Positions 1-11,154 of a stretch of DNA of 64,000 nucleotides are shown in pieces (the stretch's first letter is position 1; each line of letters opens with the position of its first letter). The notes under the pieces are model-generated. The model was not told the DNA's origin and made no database searches. It was given only the letters and a program-made list of their open reading frames with translations. The stretch spans positions 10,060,580 through 10,124,579 of the forward strand of contig OX578276.1 of assembly GCA_951217055.1 (NCBI GenBank), read 5' to 3'. The translations under genes and the position numbers were made by a program. Source of the stretch: Gerris lacustris (lineage: Eukaryota > Arthropoda > Insecta > Hemiptera > Gerridae).

Positions 1-56
1 AATGTAGGCCAAATTTGTAATTATTAATAAATATGTAATGGCATACATTGTACTTA

Positions 57-863
57 CAATTTGCGCATTGATGCTATAAAACCCCTTTCGATTTATATAA
101 ACATGAGCATCAATTTGTGGGGTAGTTATGGAGATATGAGTTCCATCAACTGCTCCCAGAATGTTAGGAAAGCCAGCAGCTTCAAACCTAAAGTAACAGT
201 CAACATTTATTAATTTACAAAACCATAAAATATAACTAAATTAAACTTTAGAATAAAATATATGACATACCCAGCTTTGATCCTTCGCCTTTCTTGCTCA
301 GATCCTGGGAATTTAGGTCATTCTCTGAGGTTACACCTCACAATGGCACTGGCAACTTCCCTGATGGCCCTGCACTGTACAATCTGGCTTACACATGAGA
401 GAACAGCTGAGCCAGCAGGTCGTTGGTAGCTGCCAGTGCCAAAAAAAATGTAGCGCTGCCAAAACCTGAAAATTACAAAATAATATTAATATTTGCATGA
501 CTTTATTTCCCCACTTTTAAATTCACAACTAATCAATTAGCCATATTGATTTATTCCAAATTCAAAACTAAGAGACTTGTGTCTCAGTACTAGCTTGTAT
601 ATGATAATCAAATACTAACTCTTAAAATGAACAAGCACATAGCTCCGACGGCGTCCGTGATACATAAGTGGCTCCAAATGGTCAACGATATACATCGCAG
701 CCTCTTGCGAAAGCCTGTAGTAGGTTTTAAACTGACTGTGAGGGACATCAAAGGGATCGGAAGCATCCCTTAGTTGCCTCTTCAACAGTCTCAGCTGGGC
801 CTCCCTAGCTCTCCTCTGCCTTCTTCTCTCATTGAAGAAATACAATTCCATCTGAAATTTCAA
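57..863 (-). pseudogene. PIF/Harbinger transposase relic, three exons, 3' end outside window
   Basis: Read on the minus strand, this is a HARBI1-like nuclease of a PIF/Harbinger DNA transposon. Exon 1 (863-615) encodes a basic N-terminus and the helical region with YYRLSQEAAMYIVDHL. Exon 2 (about 470-271) has the FGTGSYQR motif typical of the family. Exon 3 (about 184-57) carries GAVDGTHISI, the first catalytic Asp of the DDE_Tnp_4 domain, and a RKGFYSIN motif, and ends at a GTAAGT donor. A T-run in exon 2 shifts the frame before GTGSYQR, and an in-frame TGA lies just before PKFPGS, so the gene is broken. The rest of the catalytic core lies beyond position 1. Identification rests on motifs recognised by eye. 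Confidence 0.8.
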
Positions 864-1046
864 AATTTCAATTAAATTCTTGAGTTTTTCTACAATGTGT
901 GAGAGCGACTCATCGTGAAAGTGAAAGCGGTAAGGTTAAATAACCAAACAACGCCTTAAAAAAAAAAAAAATGTTACAAACAATTGACCTGCACGGCTTT
1001 TAAAGCAGCTGTCTTCACATAATCTACAAAGAAAGCAAATGATTTA

Positions 1047-2553
1047 GGCTGGTCGGCCACTGGAAGCGTGTACGAGCGGCGACGAGCTTCGCGCTACACG
1101 GGCGGCTACAGGCGACAACGAGACATGCGGCAATACGCGACAGGGCTCTTCCACTGAAGGCGACTATGCGCTTCACGCAGCTCAGTTTATTTCTAACTAG
1201 AGTGAGAATAGATGAAGAGGACCTTAATTTTTTAGACAATCTTTACCTTCTGAGGCGTCGGGATGCAGTCCAAAAGAGAAGATCCTTTTGGGCGAATACA
1301 ATTTTTGCATAAAGAAAATTTCTGGGTGAATTCTACAACTTTTATCAAGAATTAGAGAGGAATGTAATACATTTGCTTACTATTACCGAATAAACAAAAC
1401 GACGTAAAGTTCAAATATATTTTAAATGTCATAACTCATCACTAAAGTTTTTTTTAATGTAATGTTAGCAATTTATCCCTATCCAGCCTATCTACTCTTC
1501 AATCTATTATTCCTTATCTAATAAGCATTTTTTTAACTTGCAATGTTTGTATGAATCTTGCAACTGAATTTTTAAGCAGTTATCCTCAACCAATTGAATT
1601 GAAATTTTGCATACACGTTTAGTTTGGAAGACAATGCATGGTTAGCTAAGTCACGTCACTCTAAATCCAAGATGGCGGAATAGTTTTAATAAGCACGCCC
1701 ATGATATGGGTATAAAATGAAAGGGTTTGCTAAAAAGAGTAAAAAAAAAATACCTTTCCTCTAAATCCAATATTTTATCCAAAGATAAAAGCTTGTTTTT
1801 AAAAAATGTTAGTTTACTATTCATTTTTTTCAATTACTTTTTCCTATTTCCCACTCTCCATAAAAAAAGAAAATAATAATTATTTTTTTGAAGATTTCTA
1901 TTTAATTACATAATTAAATGCTATAATTCTATATTATGATTTTTCATTTTATAGTTTTAATAATTTATATTGTAGGTACTTTTTAGATTTCTTCTCTAGT
2001 GGCTATTTATTTATTAAAACATTTATTTATTTATTAAAAATTTATTGCTGCAGAAGACTTGTAAAATATGTAAAAATAAATAAATTTATTATATTCTATT
2101 TTAATGTGGATGAAATTAAAAAAATAAAGAAAATAATCTAATGTATTGTGTACAAAAATATATATCTATATTTTATAAAAATATATGAAGGTAATAACGA
2201 AAAATATAACATGTACAATGTACATAAGAAAGTTCAGTATTCTCTATTGCACTGTGCACAAAAATAGGTAGTCAAGTATAACAAAAAAAAGGTAAAAAAT
2301 ACTTTTATAAAAATATCGAGAGGTAGTAGATACAGGCGTGTACAAGCGGCGACGGGCGACAGATACCATCGAAATGGGAGCTGTCGCCCGTCGCCGCTTG
2401 TACGTCCCATGCACGCTCGTAGCCGCCCGCTCAAGGTCGCCCGCAGTGGACGAGGGTACATTGGTTTTACATAAATGGGATCGGTAGCGCGTGGCCGCCC
2501 GTGTAGCGCGAAGCTCGTCGCCGCTCGTACACGCTTCCAGTGGATGACCAGCC
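1047..2553. mobile_element. Non-autonomous Harbinger element with ~60-bp terminal inverted repeats
   Basis: Bases 1047-1107 (starting GGCTGGTC, rich in CG) are the reverse complement of 2493-2553, apart from a few changes. The element is flanked by TTA at 1044-1046 and 2554-2556, matching the TWA target duplication of PIF/Harbinger. The interior is AT-rich and holds a transposase fragment near the left end. A second GC-rich inverted block (2331-2460) lies inside the right end. Confidence 0.8.
1190..1412 (+). pseudogene. Harbinger transposase N-terminal fragment inside the MITE
   Basis: The plus-strand frame reads EEDLNFLDNLYLLRRR, then a basic stretch, FLGEFYNFYQEL, and after a shift YYRINKTT. 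This matches the N-terminal helical part of PIF/Harbinger transposases (the region before the nuclease). One stop interrupts the first frame and a frameshift separates the last motif. No DDE core follows. The fragment suggests that the 1047-2553 element is an internally deleted Harbinger copy rather than an unrelated MITE. Confidence 0.6.
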
Positions 2554-2556
2554 TTA

Positions 2557-3634
2557 AACTTAAGGTGTAAAACACGGAAACAATAATTTTGTAGGTAATA
2601 TTAATTTAACGTTTATTATTTCTTTTTTTTGTGTGAAGACGTTGTTTGGATATTGAACTACCCCACTGATTAAGAAAGGACGTCATTGAAATCACACATT
2701 AATAAAAATAATTGTTAGCGTGAAATCCCAGTGAATCCAATCTACTGCCTGACTAAATTCCACTTAGTGACTTCATTTAAATTCGAGGTACAAAAAACAT
2801 TGAACAATTATGAGCAAAATTATTATATACAATGCATTCGCATGGTTCACAAATGTATATGCGATTCACTTATAATTAGCAATACCTCAACATTCATATT
2901 TTGGTATAGCCAATTGAATGCTGCAGAATTATAGCGTTATAAAAGACATATATTTAAAAATATATAGGTTTTGACTAGTCTAATGTTGTGCTTCATCCGT
3001 AATGCATACACATGCAATAAATATAAATTACAATTATACTTCAATAGAAAAACAACACGTTTTAACTTTCACTTACCTTCATCGCTGAATATATTGATGA
3101 TTAGAATAACACAAAAAGGTCAACACACAACACAATACAAAAAAGTCCACCACAACATCAAATCATGCGATAAAACACGTTTAATAAACGAAGTCTGAAA
3201 AAAAAGTAAAATTATAAGTTATTTCGGTCAAAAAAACGAGAATGAAAACAATAATGGCGGTACTTTGTTTATATTAACTTCGTTTGATATATAACAACAT
3301 AACCTGACGAATTATATCAACTTTCTCCTTTTATAACAACAGACTTACAGATTCATGTGACAGGTTGCGCGCGCATCTTCATAACAACTTTTGGATATAC
3401 ATATAACAACATGAAAAGGGAGGCTTCAAAGTTACAGAATCGGCCCCCAAAAACTTAAAAATCCATTGCTCCTCTTAAATTTTGATCCAGGATATCCCTG
3501 GTTAGTTGTTATTTTTTTTTGTTTTCATCCCAGCAAGAAGTAAGTGTAAGAGTTATAAGTTGTTGAGAAAAATAAAACTACGGGCATGTTTTGTTAGCAG
3601 GTAAGTTAAAGTTTGTGATTTATTTGCAATATAA
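2557..3634. other. AT-rich stretch without recognisable gene
   Basis: Only short open frames without family motifs are seen. No clear repeat termini were found. Confidence 0.5.
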
Positions 3635-5061
3635 AAGTCCAGTCGACAAGTACATTTTACCTTGCAAAAGGTCATAAAAACTTTTTTCTTTTTTTTTATT
3701 GTATGTACCTAGACATTAGTTAAAAACCCAAGTTTTCGGCCTCCTAGACCCTGTGCTAACCCAGAGGGGGGCCAAAATACGCGGAATTTTAATGTTTTTG
3801 TAGTTTTTTCTTTATAACTCTTTACCTATATGTCCTGAAAAAAGTGATCGTATCTTTCTTGTAGAGCACTAAATTTGCAAAAGTGTTTATATACCACATT
3901 TTTTCCTAAACCCTATACTTTCCGAAGTATAGAGCTTCAAAGATGCAATATTTTTTTGAAAATATCAAAAATAACATCTTTTCTGAGGACGAAAGGGGTC
4001 TATTTGTGTTATCCCACCCCTCCCAGTTAGATATTTTGGGTATATTCTACCTATGGAAGTACAAATAACTACCACTAACTACAACTACTAACCACTAGTA
4101 ACTAATACTAACCACCACCTACCTACAATCAACTAAATTTTCGGGATTTTTTGTTTATCCTTTCTTGCAGAGCACTAAATTGGGAACAATTTTTATATAT
4201 AACATTTTTTTCTAAACCATATACTTTCCGAAATATAGAGCTTCAAAGATGCATTTTTTTTTAATAACTGCAAAACCCAAGTTGCGGTGGTTAGTGGTGG
4301 TTATTTGTACTTCCATAGGTAGGATATACCCAAAAAATCACTTTGAAGGGGAGGGATAACAAACATAGACCCCTTTCGTCCTCAGAAAAGATGTTATTTT
4401 AGATATTTTCAAAAAATATTGCATCTTTGAAGCTCTATATATCGGAAAATATAGGTTTTAGAAAAAAATGTGAAATATAAAAATTGGTCCAAATTTAGTG
4501 CTCTACAAGAAAGGATGAACAAAAAATCCCGAAAATTTAGATGATTGTAGGTAGATGGTGGTTAGTATTGGTTACTAGTGGTTAGTAGTTGCAGTTAGTG
4601 GTAGTTATTTGTACTTCCATAGGTAGAATATACCCAAAATATCTAACTGGGAGGGGTGGGACAACACAAATAGACCCCTTTCGTCCTCAGAAAAGATGTT
4701 ATTTTTGATATATTCAAAAAAATATTGCATCTTTGAAGCTCTATACTGAGGAAAGTATAGGGTTTAGGAAAAAATGTGGTATATAAAAACTATTGCAAAT
4801 TTAGTGCTCTACAAGAAAGATACGATCCCTTTTTTTCAGGACATATAGGTAAAGAGTTATAAAGAAAAAACTAGAAGAAACACTAAAATTTCGCGTATTT
4901 TGGCCCCCCTCTGGGTTAGCACAGGGTCTAGGAGGTCGAAAACTTGGGTTTTTAACTAATGTCTAGGTACATACAATAAAAAAAAAAGAAAAAAGTTTTT
5001 ATGACCTTTTGCTAGGTAGACCCCCCCCCCCCCCTATTTTTAATACCTGTCGACTGGACTA
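3635..5061. mobile_element. 1.4-kb palindromic element, TAGTCCAG family
   Basis: The left arm (from 3635) and right arm (to 5061) are near-perfect reverse complements over about 600-700 bp, meeting near 4260. Ends read (A/T)AGTCCAGTCGACA and its complement, with TAA on both sides (3632-3634 and 5062-5064) as a 3-bp target duplication. Each arm repeats a block containing CTTTCTTGCAGAGCAC or its variant. No coding frame was recognised. The terminal motif is shared with 17331-18519 and 43176-44439. Confidence 0.75.
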
Positions 5062-5540
5062 TAATTATTATTTGTAGAGTTATTAAGTGCAATAAATTAA
5101 ATCAATTTTATAATATAGAGTAGATTAATACCTGACAGAGAAACTATGGCCTAAACATAATAATAATTAATGTTTCTGAGATAATGTAAATAGGTATGTT
5201 TTTACTGATAAGTTATTATTTATTATTAAAAAAAATGTACTGTACCCCCAATGAAGAAAAACTGAGGGGTTTCTTATGCTCTGACCTGCCATGAGCAGGT
5301 CATGTAGCACTTTATTTTCTTTGAGGTGTTTCGTTATCTGTACAAGAATTCAAATACAACTTTTTAAGTTCAAGAATAGATTCAAGTGTTTGTTGTTTAC
5401 ATAATCAATAGATGGTCAGAGTGGATTGTTTGAAACAGGTTGTATCATAGGACTAGCAGCCACTAGTGGTTCAAAAATTGCCTATGTTTTTAACAGCTGA
5501 AAGAAAATTCCTTCAAATTTTAAAAAACTTGTACTAATTT

Positions 5541-5571
<31 letters not shown>

Positions 5572-5628
5572 GCAGATGGTAGTTGATCAAAATTAGTCAT
5601 TAATCATACAGTAAAAATTTAATTTTAA
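5062..5628. other. No gene seen; contains a poly-T run
   Basis: AT-rich sequence with a T homopolymer at about 5545-5571. This may be non-coding flank of the following hAT relic. Confidence 0.5.
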
Positions 5629-6560
5629 CATGCTTTCTGGTAAAACATCATTCAGGCAAGAATGGCTTAAGAAAAAAAATTCAAATGGGCAACTGATTCA
5701 GCAATGGTGTGAAAAGCGTTCTAAACATGAAGGTTTCTGCCGTTTTTGCAACAAAAAAATATAAAATGTGACAATCAGGGTCTAAGTCAGTTGCTAAATC
5801 ATTGTGACACTCAACTGCATGTATCTTTAGTCAAAGACATCGTGAAGGGGACACAAACAACTTTTATTTCAAGTACCCAACCTACAAGTACTAGTTTGTC
5901 TAAAAGTTCCCAGTATGTAAGTTCTCAATCTGCAAGTAGTTCAAGTACCCAGATTGCACCAGTTGCTACAGTTTCTACCTGGTCTGCTAAGGATGAAGTA
6001 ATAAAAGATGAACTTTTGTGGGCTCTTAAAACAGCGAGCAGTAACTTCTCATTCAGTTCTGTGATCTAAGTAATTTGTTTAGGGAAATGTTCCCAGACTC
6101 TCAAATTGCTTCAAAGATGATTATTGGTCATACTAAGTTATCATATTTAATCGCAGAGGCAACTGGACCATATTTCCACGAAGTATTGTTGCATGACATT
6201 GAAAATTCGTCCTCTCCATTTTCCATAGAATATGATGAACTTACTAACAAAGAAGTTTAAAAACAATTAGATTCAATGATACGTTACTGGTCAACTACAA
6301 AAAACCAAGTAATTTTGTTCACCATCTTGATACTTATCTCAAGCTAAAACCATTGTTGATAAAATAATTCAATCCATTAACAATGCTAAGCTGAGACTTT
6401 AAGATTTTATAACACTAGGAAGCGATGGTCCCTATGTAAACAAATCTATTTTTCAACAAATATCGGAATTTAAAAAATCTCAGGGCTTACCAGCACTTTT
6501 AAATATAGGATTTTGTAAGTTGCATACCATTCATGAAATGAAAGCCTTTTATTGCCAAGT
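5629..6560 (+). pseudogene. hAT transposase relic with BED-like zinc finger
   Basis: Pieces in shifting frames make up a hAT-type transposase. From 5629 there is an N-terminal segment with a C-x2-C pair (FCRFCNKK) followed, after a frameshift near 5757, by an H...H segment (NHCDTQLH), a BED-like finger. A Ser/Thr-rich linker follows, then a segment with FREMFPDSQIA and IIGHTKLSYLIA (6075-6260). After another shift and stops come LGSDGPYVNKSIFQQI and LLNIGFCKLHTIHE (to about 6550). The DGP and C..H motifs are typical of the hAT RNase H-like core. At least three frame breaks are present and the dimerisation region is absent, so it is dead. A Harbinger MITE follows. Confidence 0.75.
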
Positions 6561-6637
6561 TTCTCTTTTGGTTTGTTATTTTCTTAATAGTGATGATTAC
6601 TACTATGGCAATTCGGCATATGCCGAGGCGCCCCTAA

Positions 6638-7308
6638 GGGCTCATTCACACTGGGATTCTGGAATGCGATTCGTGTATGAGATTCAAAAAAGTATCAAGA
6701 TTCAGTATCTCGGCGGCTTCTTCCCCCCACTTTTCCTAGTTTGATCCCACTTTTATTATACACTAACATATATGTATTTAATTTTTAAATAATTAATTAT
6801 ATTATTTATTATTATATTCATAACTAACCTATATTATTTAACGTAAATAAAACGATTGAAAAAATAAATAAATAAATAAATAATAATATATTAAATTGAT
6901 TTACATATTAATATATTTATATAATTAAAATATTTTATACAACGTAAATAAAATTATTTATAATAAAATATTATAATTAATGATATTACAGTAATTATAA
7001 TGAATTTATAATTAAAATAATATTTAAAGAAAATAAATAGCAAGAGGGTTGAAGCGGAATGCGATTCGGAATCGCCTAGTCTGAATGGGCCCATATAGCG
7101 CAATGTATCATGAACCGCTTTCTAAGAAGAATTCTAAAAAGAATCGAGGCGGCTCACGGGGACGGGATACTCGATTTGAGAATCTCATACGAATCGCATA
7201 CCGGAATCGTAGTCTGAATGGACATAAGCAAAATACATAGGCCGCTTGCTATCATTAGAATCTTGGATTCGTGAATCGCATTCCGGAATCTCTAGTGTGA
7301 ATGAGGCC
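6638..7308. mobile_element. Harbinger-type MITE (671 bp)
   Basis: The left end GGGCTCATTCACACT is matched in reverse complement by the right end AGTGTGAATGAGGCC. Both flanks carry TAA (6635-6637 and 7309-7311), the expected 3-bp target duplication. The inverted similarity continues inward through GGAATGCGATTC. The interior is AT-rich and non-coding. Confidence 0.8.
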
Positions 7309-7319
7309 TAAGGGGTTGA

Positions 7320-7840
7320 AGTTAAAGTTTGGTTACTGTTGAATTTATTTTTATTTTTATTTATTTTAATTTGAATTTCGATTGAGATGAATTCTCTTAA
7401 TCGAGCCATTCTATGATATAGAGATGCTTCATTCTCCTCTACTCAACCCGTTGCCTTGCTACTCTTGTCCATGTTTCTTCTCCACAGCACAGTTTCATTT
7501 CGTTGCCCCACGTCATTTGTGGTCTTCCTCTTTCTCTTTTTAAATCATACGGGTACCATTGAATCATGTGTTTAGTCCATCTCTCATCTTGAATTCTGGC
7601 AATGTGGCCGGCCCAGTTCCATTTTCTTTCTATAACACTTGCAGCTATGTCTTTTAATCCTGTTTATTCCCTTATCCAATCATTTGATTTTCTATCCTTT
7701 CTATACATTTTCAGCATACTCCTCTCCATGCTGCGTTGTGCCACTCTGATTTTTTGTATATTTTTCTTAGAGAGGATCCATGCTTCGCAACTGTATATCA
7801 TTAACATACCATTCATAGTTCATTTAAAAAAACAGTAAGT
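7320..7840 (-). pseudogene. LINE 3' end: reverse transcriptase C-terminus
   Basis: On the minus strand the reading contains YSCEAWILSKKNIQKI, an AQRSMERSML motif, RKWNWAGHIARIQDERW, KRERGRPQMTW and a terminal RVE. This is the conserved tail that follows the reverse transcriptase in RTE-like endonuclease-bearing LINEs of insects. It begins near 7840 and runs to about 7400, followed by an A/T-rich 3' tail rich in AAATAAA. At least one in-frame stop is present. Only this 5'-truncated tail survives, as usual for LINE copies. Clade assignment is by resemblance only. Confidence 0.75.
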
Positions 7841-8366
7841 GAATTTGGAGGAGATCTAATTGATCTCATTAACTAGTATTTGATTGATAATCAAAGAATT
7901 GTAATTTTTGGTATACTTTCTTAAACGGTGGGGAAGACCGGGGATATATTGGACAAAATTGACAAAAAAACACCCACAGTCGACTCAAAAAATGTTTTAT
8001 TGCAACAATACCAACATAACTTTAATAGTTGGGATGTAGCCTACTGAAATAAAGCCTATTTAAGCTTTCTAATACATCATAAGAATAATTAGGACTAAAA
8101 TAACGCAGTGTGTCATAATGTCCAATGTATCCCCATGTGAGGGGTTACATTGGACAGTAGTATGGGGTTAGATTGGACGCATAAAAAAAAAATCGCATAA
8201 AAAATGTATAATTTTCAAATAAAAGCAAGTTTAAGTGTAGGGTGTAAACATATAGGGTTTTTAAAACAAATATTTTTTTCTAAAAAAAAGTTAAAAATTA
8301 ACAAATAGGTAAAAGGTAAACAATTGGGTTTACCCTATGTCTTTAAATTTTTTAAGAACGTTGTGC

Positions 8367-8505
8367 TTAGTACATTCCACGTCTGGTGGTCACAAGTTTG
8401 ATTTTTCTACTAATATCGTCTTTCTTTATAGTTGACTTATCCTTAACTATAGGGTAAATAAAGGCACGTCCTTTACGCCAAAGGAAGGTTACCTCATAGT
8501 ACTGG
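8367..8505 (-). pseudogene. Transposase C-terminal fragment, pogo-like
   Basis: On the minus strand the frame ends with YYEVTFLWRKGRAFIYP, a KDDI segment and TTRRGMY before a stop. Such a tail (eVtFLRkkG..F.fP...) closes many insect pogo-type transposases. Upstream (above about 8505) the frame runs into unrelated sequence that is the antisense of the nucleocapsid-like ORF, so the transposase is cut there. It suggests that the surrounding GACCGGGGATA element belonged to the Tc1/mariner-pogo group. The fragment is too short for certainty. Confidence 0.45.
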
Positions 8506-8511
8506 TATTGT

Positions 8512-9145
8512 GCTGACGCTGAAATAGCCAATTGGCTGACAGCTGATGCATTCAAGGCAATCACTGAGTTCAGTGCTGAAGAGGCCACATTAAGGGCAGC
8601 CACATTTGAACTTAGGATTCAATTCTGAGGTTTTGCTTAAAAAGCTATACAGTAGACGCCAGAGAGAAACTAATACTGGCCCAGATATTCCCATTACGAA
8701 CTCAGATGGTGCTGTCATCGCTACTTGGAAATCTAACAGTACAGTGATGAGTGATGTTGCCTTCATTATAACACTGTTTGCTGTCAGGGGGTCCAAATGG
8801 GATAAGGTCTCTGAAAAGTTCAATGAAGGGGTGAAAAGAGTTATAGATCACCTAAAAAATAGATACAGCATCAACACTGAATCCAGAGACCCTGGGACTA
8901 AAATCGTCAACGATATTGTCACAGTGCCCAGAATAGTAGCCTGTTTCCCACATTTAGTTGTCAGAATCTTCAATATGGGAAAGGCTAAGAATTTGATTGA
9001 CCTAACCCAGCTTGGATTTGAAGAAGAGTCTGAGGCACCAATGGGGCTAACATCAACCCATTATACGTCAATGTTGCCTAGGAAGATGATGGCTGAGGCG
9101 TCAAATAGAAAGTTCACTTCATCTGCTTTCTATCTTCCCTTCTGA
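8512..9145 (+). pseudogene. Endogenous bunyavirus-like nucleocapsid (Tenui_N family) fossil
   Basis: A plus-strand frame of about 180 codons (8606-9145), preceded by about 35 codons in another frame, resembles the nucleocapsid of phlebovirus/tenuivirus-type bunyaviruses, which coats the segmented RNA genome. Recognisable blocks are an RG-containing helix after DVAFIITLFAVRG, a central TVPRIVACFPHLV stretch, and a C-terminal segment ending in SMLPRKMM. Total length, about 210 codons, is close to the 230-250 usual for the family, with the N-terminus missing. There is one frameshift between 8600 and 8628 and no usable start. It sits between a pogo-like fragment and a Gypsy fragment. Assignment is by motif memory, and a profile search is needed. 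Confidence 0.55.
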
Positions 9146-9169
9146 ATGATAGAGTGATTCATTCTCAAG

Positions 9170-9915
9170 ATGGGAAACAGACAACGTTGGAGGATATTAC
9201 GGCTGAAACAGTCGCATATGCATTTTATGCACACTGGATCGCCCGCTTTGGAGCCCCGGTCTCTATCATTACAGACCAGGGACGTCAGTTTGAGTCCCAA
9301 CTTTTCAAACACCTGGCAGCAATGATGGGCGTCCAAAGGGCACGAACAACTGCATGCCACCCGCAGGCTAACGGTATGATAGAAAGAGTACACCGTCAGC
9401 TTAAGGCCGCTTTAAAGTGCCACGAATCGTCAATGTGGATCAACACCCTACCATCTGTCTTACTTGGCATGCGAGCAGCGCCAAAAGAGGATATCGGTGC
9501 TAGTCCAGCCGAGATGGTATACGGTCGCGAATTAAGGCTCCCGGGGGACCTTATTACATCTAATGAAAACAATACTCCACTTAACGTCTTCGTGGAAAAG
9601 CTTAGGACCGCAATGGAAAATATTCAACCGCGGCCAGCTCCTAGTCACAACACGTTAAAACCTTTTCTTTACAAAGATCTCACCAAGTGCACTCATGTAT
9701 TTCTACGAGAGGACGCAGTGAGAAAATCGCTACAACAGCCCTACACTGGTCCTTACCTCGTCAAGCATCGAGGTCCGAAAACGTTCACTATCATCGTTGC
9801 CGGAAAAGAGAAGGTTGTCTCAATAGATCGAGTAAAACCAGCATATGGACTTGCCGACGCCGGTGACAACAAGACCCCCACAGACAAAGCTGTTAAGAAG
9901 GTCCGCTTTAAGTAA
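9170..9915 (+). pseudogene. Ty3/Gypsy integrase C-terminal half
   Basis: An open frame reads LEDITAETVA, then HWIARFGAP, TDQGRQFES, TTACHPQANGMIERVHRQLK and GASPAEMVYGRELRLPGD. These are the second catalytic Asp and the catalytic Glu of a Ty3/Gypsy integrase. A C-terminal GPY/F-like module (YTGPYLVKHRGPKTF, then IDRVKPAY) follows and stops at 9913. The first catalytic Asp, the zinc finger, reverse transcriptase and gag are missing, so this is a 5'-truncated element. It abuts the nucleocapsid-like relic within about 30 bases and continues into a polypurine tract and an LTR. Confidence 0.9.
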
Positions 9916-9946
9916 TAATGGGCTCCGCTCTTCGAAGGGGGGATTC

Positions 9947-10213
9947 TGTGGCGGCTCCCCAAGCTTCTTTTAATTTTAGTTTATTTATTATTTATTTACT
10001 TAGTAACCACTGGTAACGTCAGTTGACATTTTCTTTTTGTATTGTTTACCTTTGTGAATAAAACCACAGTCTTGTTCCGAAATCAACTCAAGATAGCGCA
10101 TTATTTCTCGTAGATATTAAACTCGCCAAAGCTTTATTACCTACTATTTATTTGATCTACAATTTAAAATAGTTAAGTATGTTGGCACACTAAAGTTATT
10201 TTAATTCCAACAG
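9947..10213 (+). repeat. Putative 3' LTR of the Gypsy element
   Basis: A polypurine tract (GAAGGGGGGATTC) ends just before TGTGGCGGCTCCCC. An AATAAA signal lies near 10057. The proposed end CCAACA at about 10213 gives a TG...CA LTR of roughly 270 bp. The right edge is an inference because no second LTR exists in the window. Confidence 0.55.
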
Positions 10214-10849
10214 TACGGAAAATGTCTAGATCAACACAGTGGGGATACTTTGGACAGGCGTCCAAAGTATCCCCATTGCTGTCCAATGTAACCCCAAGTG
10301 ATATATCATCAAAAAAATTATATTTTTATAATGTAAACAGATAATTTTGCTTACCTTACAACTTTATTTCGTTTAACACTTCATAAATGGTGTAAGTAGT
10401 ACAAAACACAGGAAAAACCCGCACCACAAAACTTAAAAAAACTTCTATTAAAAAACTGAAAATTTACAGCAAACCACACCGAAAAAAAGAAACGAGCATA
10501 TAACCTCCCTCGTGAAAGGTTTGGCTGTCACATGGAAAACAGCTGATGCAAATAAACAAAAGGCAACACTGATCGAACTGTAGTGATAACAAGGTAAAAA
10601 TTGCGCCATTTTTTAAACTGTCCATGGTTACCCCGTGTCCAATGTATCCCCGGTCTCCCTGTTCTAAGTTTTCCAATTTACTGCTATATGAACTGGTGTC
10701 CTCATTGGTTTCCATCGTAGTATTAAAAGAGACGACGGTAACCATATTTTTCAACCCTACTTTTTCCCTCTTTCTTTTCATAAAGTTTCTTGTATCTGCA
10801 AGAATCGTATGAGAAAGTTTTAATCTTAATATGAATTTAAATAAAGGTT

Positions 10850-11022
10850 TCATCAACACAGAAACACAATATATAAGTTGAGGTTTTTTCTTTTACGACT
10901 TTACAAAAGTACGAGAAGAGAAGAGGACTTGGATTGTTCATCGCACATGCCCACACAGACACATACAGTTTAGCCACATTTGTAATTATTAATTAAAGAT
11001 CTACTCCTCTTATTTTAACACA
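10850..11022 (-). repeat. Copia 3' LTR, lower edge uncertain
   Basis: On the minus strand a polypurine tract AATTAAGGGGA precedes TGTGTTAAAATAAG, the usual Copia arrangement right after pol. The sequence continues through CTCAACTTATATATTG. The distal end (toward 10850 or lower) could not be fixed because no partner LTR is present. Confidence 0.5.
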
Positions 11023-11154
11023 TCCCCTTAATTGTAAATGGGGGTTTTACATATTAATTTAAAAAAATTGTTAAGTTTAGATACAAAAAAATAATTACAT
11101 ATAAAACTTTTATATTACAAGTTTATTGCTAAATATTTTAAATTAATTAGGTCG

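Larger units (their letters stand above)
7931..10665. mobile_element. Pogo-like TIR element with subterminal repeats, hosting later or captured inserts
   Basis: The left end at about 7931 has GACCGGGGATATATTGGACA, and the right end has the reverse complement with one change, finishing GGTCTCCCTG at 10660. The 15-bp theme GTCCAATGTATCCCC recurs in both orientations near both ends (8115-8180 and 10240-10310), i.e. subterminal repeats. The interior contains a minus-strand transposase C-terminus, a viral nucleocapsid fossil and a Gypsy 3' end. A clean target duplication was not identified. Confidence 0.6.

Noticed and set aside
10464..10859. 131-codon minus-strand ORF
   Set aside because: It crosses the end of the pogo-like element into a different sequence and has no recognisable motif.
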